Positions 51,252 to 59,196 of a stretch of 64,000 nt of DNA are shown one piece after another. Source of the DNA: Cyclobacteriaceae bacterium (GTDB taxonomy: Bacteria > Bacteroidota > Bacteroidia > Cytophagales > Cyclobacteriaceae); the NCBI GenBank assembly GCA_013141055.1, contig JABFRS010000001.1:1488001-1552000 (forward strand), given 5' to 3'. Both the position numbers and the translations under genes were made by a program. Under the pieces are notes generated by a model. The model made no database searches. It saw only the letters and a list, made by a program, of their open reading frames with translations, and was not told the DNA's origin. The number at the start of each line of letters is the position of its first letter. The first letter of the stretch is position 1.

Positions 51252-54251
51252 TTAAGCAGCTGTTGGCTCATTCAGCTTCTTGCTATCAAAGTCAACCACA
51301 ATTGGTGCTGCAATGAAGATCGAAGAGTACGTTCCTATCATAATACCTACGAAAAGAGCGAAAGAGAAACCTCTCAATACTTCACCTCCAAAGAACAATA
51401 ACACCACCACCACGATCAACGTAGTTCCAGACGTAATCAATGTACGACTCAATGTGCTATTGATCGCATTGTTGAATATTTTGATCTCATCGTGACTTGA
51501 TCCAAAGCTCAGATACTCACGAATACGGTCAAAGATGATCACAGTGTCATTGATTGAGTAACCAATGATCGTCAGGATCGCTGCAACAAAGATCTGATCG
51601 ATCTCAAAAGAAAATCCGAGAGCTCCAGCGATAGCGAATGCAGATAACACGAAAAGTGAATCATGGATCAAAGCGATGATTGCACCCGTGCTGTACTGCC
51701 ATTTTCTAAATCTCACCAGGATGTAAAGGAAAATTCCGATAATGGAGAATAGTCCAGCTTCCAATGCGGAGCCCTTAATGTCATCTGCAATGGTAGGACC
51801 TACTTTAGTCGAAGAAGAGATAGTGAAGTGCTGTGCGTCAACCTTGGAGTCATCCACTGCATACTGCAACCCTGTGAATCCCTGGACTCCTTTGATGAGA
51901 GCTCCCTTCACCTGATCATCGGCAGCATCAGACTCATCATCGATCAAGTATGAGGTTGTTACCTTCATGACATTGTTTCCGCCATAGTTCTTAACCTCTG
52001 TACTCGAGTTCTCGAAGCTTGACACCAGTGCGTTTCTTACGTTGGTCGACTCTACCGGACTATTGAACGTCACGATATAAGAACGACCACCTTTAAAGTC
52101 AACACCAAGGTTCAAACCTTGAATGAAGATGAGAATAATTCCAAGTGTGATAAATGAAGCCGAGAATAAATAAGCTTTCTTCCTGTTACCGATAAAGTCA
52201 TACGAAAGATGACGGTTCATCATTCCCGAAAGTGGGGTTTCAAATGAAACTTTCGCTTCATCTCCCTTACGCACTAAAAATTCAATCACAACGCGTGAGA
52301 TATAAACCGCCGAGAAGAATGAAGTAGCAATACCAATCATTAATACGATCGCAAAACCTCTTAGTGGTCCTTGTCCGAAAATAAACAGGAACATACCTGT
52401 AAGGAATGTTGTAAGATTCGAGTCAAAGATGGAAGAGAAGGCTCTTTCATAACCTTTTGCAATAGCCTCTCTTAATTTTCTTCCGGCTCTTAACTCTTCC
52501 TTAATACGTTCATAAATCAATACGTTCGCATCAACCGCCATACCCATCGTCAGAACTATACCCGCGATACCCGGTAATGTTAGTGCCGCATTAAGCTGCG
52601 CCAGAATTCCAAGAATAAAGAAGATGTTAAATAACAAAGCAAAATTTGCAACCCAACCACCTCTTGAATAATACGCAACCATGAACAGCATTGTGATGAT
52701 CAAACCACAACCCATGGAGATAATACCCTGATTCCAGGCCACCTTACCCAATGTTGGTCCAATAATAGCCTCCTCAACAATTCTGGTAGGTGCTGGCAAA
52801 GAGCCCGCTTTTAAGACCAGAGCAAGATCTTTCGCTTCCTCAAGCTCAAATGATCCTGTGATCTGAGAGTTTCCATTTGGAATTTCTCCCTGAACGGTTG
52901 GTGCTGTATAAACATAATTATCAAGTACGATTGCAATTCTTCCTTGCGGTGTTTTAGTAGAAGCTGCAGCAGTAACCTTCGCCCATGTCTTTGAACCGGC
53001 AGCGCTCATGGTCATACTTACAGCAGGACGTGCAAACTGGTCATAATCAAGGCGCGCATCATTGATCACCTCTCCTGTCAGTAATGGCTTTCCATTACGA
53101 CCAAGATTTACAAAATTCAATCGAAGGTCTTCAACACCCGGTGTAGTTTCCGGTTCTGATTTTACATCCCAGAACCAACCAATCGTGCGTGGAATAAATG
53201 CTCTTACATCTTCTCTTTTCAATAGTTTATTAATAGCAGAAGTGTCTTTAACATTATAAAGGAAAGGAACTCCCTGGTTGCTCAACGCAAACAAAGGCGA
53301 CATGCTAAGGCTCGCCAGCGAGTCAAGTGAATTTCCTGTTGTATCAGTTGCAACTTTATTCAATTGCTTCTCAAGAGCTGACGCACTGCTATCAGCTTTT
53401 GCGTCGCCTTGTGTCGTTGTGGTAGTTGCTGATGTGAGGCTGGCTTTCCTGGAATTCTGTTCCTTAAGAAGCATTTGATTCACTCCCATCAAAGCCTGGC
53501 TCAGTTGGGGATCACTGTACTCCACGATCTCCCAGAATTCAAGACGGGCAACACCCTGCAATAATTTTCTTACACGCTGAGGATTATCAGCACCTGGAAT
53601 TTCGATCTGAATGCGACCCGTTCCCTGAAGTCTTTGAATGTTTGGTGCAGATGTTCCGAACTGGTCAATACGCGTTTTTAAGATCGTGAATGAACGATCA
53701 ATTGCACTTTCAATTTCTTCCTTTAAGAATTTTAAAACTGTGTTATCAGAATCAGAAAGGCTTACACGCCCCTTGTTAGCTGAAGAGACGAACAAAGAGG
53801 CAAGGGACTTATCAGGATTTGCTTCCTTGAAAGCTGCGTAAAAAAGATCTGCGAAATTAGCCTCGCTTTTCTTTTGCTGATCACGTGCTTTTTGAAGTGC
53901 TGCAGTAAAAGAAGGATCCTGATTGTTACCGCTTAATCCGCGGATAATCTCCACCGGAGAAATCTCCAACACAACGTGCATTCCACCTTGCAAGTCGAGA
54001 CCAAGACTCAATTCATTTTCCTTTACTTCCTTATATGTGTATTCAACTCCAAAAAGGTTGTACACGGGTTGATTCCAGAGAGAATCAAGATACTTCTGTT
54101 TTTTAGTGAGGCTTAAAGCCCCCGACTTGTCAGTGGCAAAGTTGATCGCATCCTGATTTACCCTGCGTGACACAAATGTGAACGAGAGATAATACAGGCA
54201 TAGAAGGGTTATTAGAATCCCCAGAATAATGACTACTCCTTTATTACGCAT
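51252..54251 (-). CDS. secDF: protein translocase SecDF (fused SecD-SecF)
   Basis: A 999-residue RND-type Sec subunit that uses the proton gradient to pull proteins across the inner membrane. The SecD half has the first helix (about 5-25), a large periplasmic domain with an extra segment rich in Ser/Thr/Ala/Lys (about 260-310), and helices with VDANVLIYERIKEELRAG. The SecF half (from about 690) repeats the fold with DLGVDFKGG-like LNLGVDFKGGR and the matching NDTVIIFDRIREY. The fusion is usual in Bacteroidetes. No yajC adjacent. Confidence 0.96.
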   Translation of the reverse strand: MRNKGVVIILGILITLLCLYYLSFTFVSRRVNQDAINFATDKSGALSLTKKQKYLDSLWNQPVYNLFGVEYTYKEVKENELSLGLDLQGGMHVVLEISPVEIIRGLSGNNQDPSFTAALQKARDQQKKSEANFADLFYAAFKEANPDKSLASLFVSSANKGRVSLSDSDNTVLKFLKEEIESAIDRSFTILKTRIDQFGTSAPNIQRLQGTGRIQIEIPGADNPQRVRKLLQGVARLEFWEIVEYSDPQLSQALMGVNQMLLKEQNSRKASLTSATTTTTQGDAKADSSASALEKQLNKVATDTTGNSLDSLASLSMSPLFALSNQGVPFLYNVKDTSAINKLLKREDVRAFIPRTIGWFWDVKSEPETTPGVEDLRLNFVNLGRNGKPLLTGEVINDARLDYDQFARPAVSMTMSAAGSKTWAKVTAAASTKTPQGRIAIVLDNYVYTAPTVQGEIPNGNSQITGSFELEEAKDLALVLKAGSLPAPTRIVEEAIIGPTLGKVAWNQGIISMGCGLIITMLFMVAYYSRGGWVANFALLFNIFFILGILAQLNAALTLPGIAGIVLTMGMAVDANVLIYERIKEELRAGRKLREAIAKGYERAFSSIFDSNLTTFLTGMFLFIFGQGPLRGFAIVLMIGIATSFFSAVYISRVVIEFLVRKGDEAKVSFETPLSGMMNRHLSYDFIGNRKKAYLFSASFITLGIILIFIQGLNLGVDFKGGRSYIVTFNSPVESTNVRNALVSSFENSSTEVKNYGGNNVMKVTTSYLIDDESDAADDQVKGALIKGVQGFTGLQYAVDDSKVDAQHFTISSSTKVGPTIADDIKGSALEAGLFSIIGIFLYILVRFRKWQYSTGAIIALIHDSLFVLSAFAIAGALGFSFEIDQIFVAAILTIIGYSINDTVIIFDRIREYLSFGSSHDEIKIFNNAINSTLSRTLITSGTTLIVVVVLLFFGGEVLRGFSFALFVGIMIGTYSSIFIAAPIVVDFDSKKLNEPTAA

Positions 54252-54346
54252 AAAATATAAAATTTAAAATTTGATTCAGTTAAGAGATAATACACTCATG
54301 AAACCTGGGGTTCCTATGATGTTGAGAGAAGAATTAATTGAAAGAA

Positions 54347-54712
54347 TTAAGGTGCCTGTGGCGAAATGACAACCCGGAAGAGCGTCTTAAAGAAATCTGT
54401 AACAAGTTTCTTACTGACAGTTGACAGTTTTAACTCGCCATTGTCAGAATAAAATATTTCGCGGATCAGTGAAGGATTGTTGTCCTCCATTTCAGCTGCA
54501 ACGCCTGGTGTTACTGCGTCTGCAGGAGCGGCAATAACCACCTTCTTTTCACCTTCTCTGGATTTTTCCGCATTCTTCTTGGCATGTGAAGCCTCGATCC
54601 TCGACATAAACTGGCGAGTCTCGGCCTGAAAGGTTTGGGAAAAAAGAATGATGACAGCGGCAAGAATACCACCAGTAAGCATCAAATTCCTCAAAAAAGC
54701 CTTTCTTTTCAT
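54347..54712 (-). CDS. small membrane-anchored protein of unknown function
   Basis: A 121-residue protein: basic N-terminus, one hydrophobic helix (about residues 9-25), a charged coiled-coil-like segment (30-57, KKNAEKSREGEKK), an Ala/Pro linker, and a conserved-looking C-terminus IFYSDNGELKLSTVSKKLV. I do not recognise the family. It sits upstream of secDF with 95 bases between and has its own promoter. Confidence 0.7.
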   Translation of the reverse strand: MKRKAFLRNLMLTGGILAAVIILFSQTFQAETRQFMSRIEASHAKKNAEKSREGEKKVVIAAPADAVTPGVAAEMEDNNPSLIREIFYSDNGELKLSTVSKKLVTDFFKTLFRVVISPQAP

Positions 54713-54732
54713 AATTTCCCCTCAGGGGAATG

Positions 54733-54762
54733 CAAAGGTAAAAATTGAAGGTTGAATTGCAA
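54733..54762 (-). promoter_or_regulatory. promoter of the 121-residue protein gene
   Basis: On the minus strand GTTG (-33 region, 54760-54763), a 19-base spacer, then TACCTTTG (54733-54740), 20 bases before the ATG. It is a good Bacteroidetes promoter and may also serve secDF. Confidence 0.52.
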
Positions 54763-54786
54763 CTGACGAAAACGAGGGGGAAATCT

Positions 54787-55401
54787 CTACAGAAGGGTCT
54801 TTAAATATCCTACCAAAACGAGAAGTGCCTGATCGAAGTGGCGGTTGTTTGGAATCACAAGATCACAGTTGTATTTCAATGGCTCAATCAGTGATTCGTA
54901 AACGGGCATCACATGATGCTGATAACGATACAAAACATCGTCAAGATCATACCCACGCTCTACCTGATCACGACGTATCCTTCTTCCAAGCTTTACATGA
55001 TCCTTTGCTTCCACAAAAATTTTCAAATCAAGCTCCTGAGATATCTCTTCGAAATACTGAACAAACAATCCTTCCACCACAAGGATAGGTGCAGCTTTGA
55101 AGGTGAGCATTCTGGGTTCTGCGGCAGGATTATTAAAAGTATATTCTTTCTTTATAACATCACGACCAGCTTTCAATTGAATAAGGTCCTGACGAAAAGT
55201 TTCTCTGTCGATCGATTCAGGAAGGTCAAAATTTTTGACGCCATTCTCATCGATGGGTTGCTCACTGCGAAGCTTGTAATAATTATCCTGAGAAATAAGA
55301 CAAAGTTCATTGGAAGTAAAAGAGGATGAAAGTCCTTGCAGGAAGAAAGTCTTTCCTGATCCGCTTCCGCCGGTAATGCCAATGGTGAAGGGTTTCTTCA
55401 T
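54787..55401 (-). CDS. udk: uridine kinase
   Basis: A 204-residue kinase of pyrimidine salvage (uridine/cytidine to UMP/CMP). P-loop GGSGSGKT at residues 11-18, SQDNYYK and NFDLPESID (uridine-binding Asp), ILVVEGLFVQYF, and RRIRRDQVERG (lid Arg). Normal length. Phosphoribulokinase is excluded by length and motif order. Confidence 0.93.
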   Translation of the reverse strand: MKKPFTIGITGGSGSGKTFFLQGLSSSFTSNELCLISQDNYYKLRSEQPIDENGVKNFDLPESIDRETFRQDLIQLKAGRDVIKKEYTFNNPAAEPRMLTFKAAPILVVEGLFVQYFEEISQELDLKIFVEAKDHVKLGRRIRRDQVERGYDLDDVLYRYQHHVMPVYESLIEPLKYNCDLVIPNNRHFDQALLVLVGYLKTLL

Positions 55402-55477
55402 TTTGAATTCAATATTACAAATTCAAACCGATTTCCAGCAGACTTTGACTCATCAGAAGAGAGAAACAATTGAATTT

Positions 55478-56065
55478 CTAATCCTTTAATTCCAATAGAA
55501 ACTTGGCAAGCTTCTGAACGGCAATTGCCCGGTGGCTAATCTGATTTTTTTCCTGCATCGTCATTTCCGCAAGAGTTTTGGAATATCCATCAGGAAGAAA
55601 AACAGGATCGTACCCAAAACCTCCCTTTCCCTTTCTTTCATGGGTGATGATGCCTTTCACAATCCCTTCAAAGAGAACCTCTTCATTTGAAAGTCTGAGT
55701 GAGATCACAGTTTTAAACTGCGCATTGCGGTGGATTGACTCACCAAGATTTTTTAGGAGAAGCGAAATGTTTTCTTCACTGTTTCTTTCTGGCCCGGCAT
55801 AACGGGCTGAATAAACGCCGGGAGCTCCATTAAGAATCGTTACTTCCAATCCTGTGTCATCAGCAAAACAAGGAGTGTGATAGTTATCCCAGACGTATTT
55901 GGATTTCTGACTCGCATTGCCTTCAATCGTGCTTTGCGTTTCGGGAAGATCTTCCCTGCATCCGATGTTTTCTAATGTTACTAATTCAATTGCATCACCA
56001 AGAACAGCCATCACTTCTTCTAATTTGTGATGGTTGTTCGTGGCGAAACAAATCCTATATGGCAT
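55478..56065 (-). CDS. rdgB: XTP/dITP pyrophosphatase (RdgB/HAM1)
   Basis: A 195-residue house-cleaning enzyme that removes deaminated purine nucleotides. The signature FATNNHHKLEEV (T/SxNxxKxxE) is at the N-terminus; ADDTGLEV, GVYSARYAG and GKGGFGYDPVFLP follow, ending in ISHRAIA (substrate-binding His/Arg). 10 bases before it ends the FKBP gene. Confidence 0.95.
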   Translation of the reverse strand: MPYRICFATNNHHKLEEVMAVLGDAIELVTLENIGCREDLPETQSTIEGNASQKSKYVWDNYHTPCFADDTGLEVTILNGAPGVYSARYAGPERNSEENISLLLKNLGESIHRNAQFKTVISLRLSNEEVLFEGIVKGIITHERKGKGGFGYDPVFLPDGYSKTLAEMTMQEKNQISHRAIAVQKLAKFLLELKD

Positions 56066-56074
56066 TCAGCATTC

Positions 56075-56596
56075 TCAGTTTTGGAACGCCAGTAATTCTA
56101 CGTCGAATACAAGAACGGAATTGGCAGGAATCGATGTGCCTTGGGCAACTGATCCATAGGCCAATCCTGATGGAACATACAATTTCGCAGTAGTTCCGTT
56201 TGGCAATTTGGGGAATGCGATCTGCCAGCCGAGAATCAATCCCGATAAGGTAAACGTCGCACCCGTGCTTGAGTCAAAGGTTGTTCCGGCAAGAACCCCC
56301 GTATTAAGAAGAACCCTTCCGGAATAGGCCACCGCGATCTTACTATTCACGCATGGAGATTGACCTGTACCCTGGGAGATGATCTGATATCTGAGACCAG
56401 TAGGATCCTGAATAGCAACAATATTATTGGCGGTCAGATAATTATCAATTCTTTGAATATCTGTCGCCAATTGAGTTTTTGGCACTGCATCCAATCTTGC
56501 TTGCGCAACATCCTTGATACAAACAAAGGCATCTGTGCTGCAATTGAATAACCCTGCAAAAAGTCCTATGAAAGCGAACTGAATAATCCTTCTCAT
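56075..56596 (-). CDS. FKBP-type peptidyl-prolyl isomerase, probable lipoprotein
   Basis: A 173-residue exported protein: N-terminal hydrophobic segment ending in LFNCS (possible lipobox, Cys19), a linker helix, and one FKBP domain (about 80-173) with LILGWQIAFPKLPNGT, KLYVPSGLAYGS and ANSVLVFDVELL. The C-terminal half closely resembles the next gene upstream, so the pair likely arose by duplication. Confidence 0.85.
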   Translation of the reverse strand: MRRIIQFAFIGLFAGLFNCSTDAFVCIKDVAQARLDAVPKTQLATDIQRIDNYLTANNIVAIQDPTGLRYQIISQGTGQSPCVNSKIAVAYSGRVLLNTGVLAGTTFDSSTGATFTLSGLILGWQIAFPKLPNGTTAKLYVPSGLAYGSVAQGTSIPANSVLVFDVELLAFQN

Positions 56597-56605
56597 GACA
56601 ATCGT

Positions 56606-57463
56606 CTATTTAAAATCTATTAACTCAATTTCAAAAACAAGATTAGCATTCGCTGGAATATTTGGAGGTGCACCTGTTGCTCCGTAACCAAGGCTGGATG
56701 GAATGTAAATAGTTGCCTTAGTTCCTTTCGCTAATAAAGGAAAAGCAATCTGCCATCCCTTAACAAGACCAGCCAAAGGATATTCAAGAGGTCCCGCATC
56801 AAACTCGGTACCATCGCTCAAAAGTGTTCCTCTGTATTTTGCAATCACCGTACTAGACAGAGAAGGTTTCTCTCCAGTGCCCTGCACATGAATAACATAG
56901 CGTACGCCACTGGTTGCCTTCAGAGCAACAATTTTCTTTTCAGCGAGATAGTTATCGATCGCAACTGAATCAATAGCCAGCTGAGCATTGGCCAATTGCT
57001 TGCTCTTCTCCATTTCCTTAGCCTGAAACTCAGATTGCAATTTATTAACACCATCGCGATCTGTTATTTCGATAATACCAAAAAGGAATGTCAGTTTTTC
57101 GTCAGGCTTAATGGTTGGCGGCATCGGCTGACCATCAAACAATGTCTTTGCATCCATCTTGAACAAAAGACTATCTCCTTTTTTCATTACACGGAAAGTG
57201 CTTTCAATTCCCTTTTCAGATTTGATAAGAGAAGTGTCTCCTACTGGAATAATAAGAGGTATTCCACGCTTGCGTGTGTCAGCCCATACAGAATCCTTGG
57301 AATCCTTGTATAGCATGTTCATCACGATGAATTGACCAGGTTCAGCAAATTTGCCATCCCCATCCTTCACAACTTCCATCTCAAGCCCGTTTGGAGCTTT
57401 GCGCGTCTTTGAACAGGCACTGCACAGGATAACAGCAGCTATTAATAAATAAGAAAATTTCAT
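56606..57463 (-). CDS. FKBP-type peptidyl-prolyl isomerase lipoprotein, GldI-like
   Basis: A 285-residue lipoprotein with lipobox CSAC (Cys17). The C-terminal FKBP domain (about 185-285) is complete: GLVKGWQIAFPLLAKGTKAT, IYIPSSLGYGATG and NANLVFEIELIDF. Residues 25-140 look like a second, degenerate FKBP fold (DGDGKFAEPGQFIVMNMLYK ... RVMKKGDSLLFKM). GldI of Flavobacterium is an FKBP lipoprotein needed for gliding; the equivalence here is inference. It is 40 bases after the DHH gene and 10 before the second FKBP. Confidence 0.85.
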   Translation of the reverse strand: MKFSYLLIAAVILCSACSKTRKAPNGLEMEVVKDGDGKFAEPGQFIVMNMLYKDSKDSVWADTRKRGIPLIIPVGDTSLIKSEKGIESTFRVMKKGDSLLFKMDAKTLFDGQPMPPTIKPDEKLTFLFGIIEITDRDGVNKLQSEFQAKEMEKSKQLANAQLAIDSVAIDNYLAEKKIVALKATSGVRYVIHVQGTGEKPSLSSTVIAKYRGTLLSDGTEFDAGPLEYPLAGLVKGWQIAFPLLAKGTKATIYIPSSLGYGATGAPPNIPANANLVFEIELIDFK

Positions 57464-57502
57464 GGTGCTTAAATTGTATTTGGTTTTAAATGATAACTAG
57501 TT

Positions 57503-58522
57503 CTACGATTTTAATTTTGATTCATATTCCGGGAGAATGGATAAAAATTTCTGCAGGGTTGCCTCCAGTGAAAGTCTGGACATCCCACCTGATGCATTTT
57601 TGTGTCCTCCTCCTTCGAAATGTTTTCGCGCCATTTCGTTCACAGAGAAATCTCCAAGCGAACGGAATGATAATTTAATTTCTTCCTTGCGATCGTACAT
57701 AAGAACAGAAAGTTTAATGCCTTTGATCGATAAGCCCCAGTTCACCAAACCTTCTGTATCTCCCGTCTGTGAACCAAATTGCTTTAGCTCCTGTGACGTC
57801 AGCATGATGTAGGCTGTATTGTACTGTGGTAAAACCTGAAGTTTCTGACTTAATACAAATCCGGTAAGTTTCAAACGCTCAAAAGAGTTCGTGTCGTATA
57901 CCTGTTTGGCAACATCACTTGGATTTGCTCCACGTCCTGTGAGTTCTGAAGCAATCAAAAATTCCGTTTGAGTTGTATTGGAATGACGAAATCCACCCGT
58001 ATCTGTCATGATTCCTGCATATAGACAGTTGGCAATATCAGAGTCGACAAGATTTTTCTCTCCTAATTGTTCGATCAGCTGAAATACCAGGCCTGCGGTG
58101 GAGGCCGCTGTTGGATCCCACTGCTCAAAATCCGCGAATTTCTCTGGCTCAAGGTGGTGGTCGATCAGAACCTTTGTCCCTTTTGCATTTCTTATACTTT
58201 CCGACAGTGAGTTGATCCTTGAAAGGCTTGAAAAATCAAGGCAAAAAAGAACTTCAGCTTTGGAAATAGCTTCCTTCGCCTTTTTGAAAGGCTCCTCAGA
58301 CTCATTAGAAAGGGCAATTACATCTTCATTTCCAGGCATCCACAATAAAAACGCTGGATAGTCGCTTGGGGAAATGACTGTCACTTTATGACCTTTCTTT
58401 TTAAGAAATCCTGACAATCCAAGCGAAGAACCCAATGCATCAGCATCTGGCTTGAAATGCGTGATGATGATCACGTTTTTGGGAGCGCTAATAAGGGCTT
58501 TGAAAGCCTGGATATTTTCCAT
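57503..58522 (-). CDS. DHH-family phosphoesterase (NrnA-like)
   Basis: A 339-residue protein with DHH motifs: ITHFKPDADALGSSLGL, FCLDFSSLSRI, LIDHHLEPE and AGIMTDTGGFRHSNT, plus a C-terminal DHHA1 domain with GGGHKNASGG. NrnA-type enzymes degrade nano-RNA and pAp; others cleave cyclic dinucleotides. It starts a minus-strand group with the two FKBPs and is divergent from ndk. Confidence 0.9.
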   Translation of the reverse strand: MENIQAFKALISAPKNVIIITHFKPDADALGSSLGLSGFLKKKGHKVTVISPSDYPAFLLWMPGNEDVIALSNESEEPFKKAKEAISKAEVLFCLDFSSLSRINSLSESIRNAKGTKVLIDHHLEPEKFADFEQWDPTAASTAGLVFQLIEQLGEKNLVDSDIANCLYAGIMTDTGGFRHSNTTQTEFLIASELTGRGANPSDVAKQVYDTNSFERLKLTGFVLSQKLQVLPQYNTAYIMLTSQELKQFGSQTGDTEGLVNWGLSIKGIKLSVLMYDRKEEIKLSFRSLGDFSVNEMARKHFEGGGHKNASGGMSRLSLEATLQKFLSILPEYESKLKS

Positions 58523-58611
58523 CAGGGGGGCAAAAATGAAAATAAATGAGGGCTATTGCAATGAAGGAATCTATTATGGAGACCAATGACTGATTTCTTG
58601 CCTTCTTTTGA

Positions 58612-58619
58612 TAGTTTTG
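58612..58619 (+). promoter_or_regulatory. -7 box of ndk
   Basis: TAGTTTTG, identical to the box of the TPR membrane gene at 3538, lies 33 bases before the ndk ATG. The -33 is not evident. Confidence 0.42.
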
Positions 58620-58652
58620 CGCCCGAAAATCAACCATTCAAACTCAATAAAA

Positions 58653-59072
58653 ATGTCAGGAAACAGAACCTTTACCATGATTAAGCCCGATGCGGTGATT
58701 GCCGGAAATACCGGAGGCATTACCAAAATGATCGAGGCTGCTGGTTTTAAAATTATTGCCATGAAAAAAACACGCCTTTCAGCAGAGCTGGCAGGTAAGT
58801 TTTATGAAATTCACAAGGCGCGCCCATTCTATGGGGAACTTGTTTCTTACATGTCGTCCGGATCAATTGTTCCCATGATCCTTGAAAAAGATAACGCTGT
58901 GGAAGATTTTCGTAAGCTCATCGGTGCAACCGATCCTAAAAAAGCTGAGGCAGGAACTATTCGTGCTGTGTTTGCAAAATCAATTGATGCAAATGCCATT
59001 CACGGATCTGATTCTGATGCCAATGCTGAGATAGAATCTAATTTCTTCTTCTCTCAGTTCGAGCGCTTTTAA
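58653..59072 (+). CDS. ndk: nucleoside-diphosphate kinase
   Basis: It equalises NTP/NDP pools. [10 protein letters not shown], the loop with [21 protein letters not shown] and the catalytic His117 in NAIHGSDS are present; 139 residues is the standard size. ATG 58653 is chosen; the upstream open frame runs through the promoter box. Confidence 0.96.
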   Translation: MSGNRTFTMIKPDAVIAGNTGGITKMIEAAGFKIIAMKKTRLSAELAGKFYEIHKARPFYGELVSYMSSGSIVPMILEKDNAVEDFRKLIGATDPKKAEAGTIRAVFAKSIDANAIHGSDSDANAEIESNFFFSQFERF

Positions 59073-59124
59073 TATTGCTTTCTGATCGTTCTTTGATTGG
59101 GCATAGCCCATTTTCCTGTTATTT

Positions 59125-59164
59125 ATTTGCCACGCATCCCGAACGGATCGTGGCAAATTTTGTT
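59125..59164 (+). terminator. terminator of ndk
   Basis: A 10-bp stem ATTTGCCACG (59125-59134) / CGTGGCAAAT (59149-59158), with a further 4-bp inner stem (ATCC/GGAT), followed by TTTTGTTT. Confidence 0.85.
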
Positions 59165-59196
59165 TACTGAACCAGTATCAATCTTCTTCTCTATAT

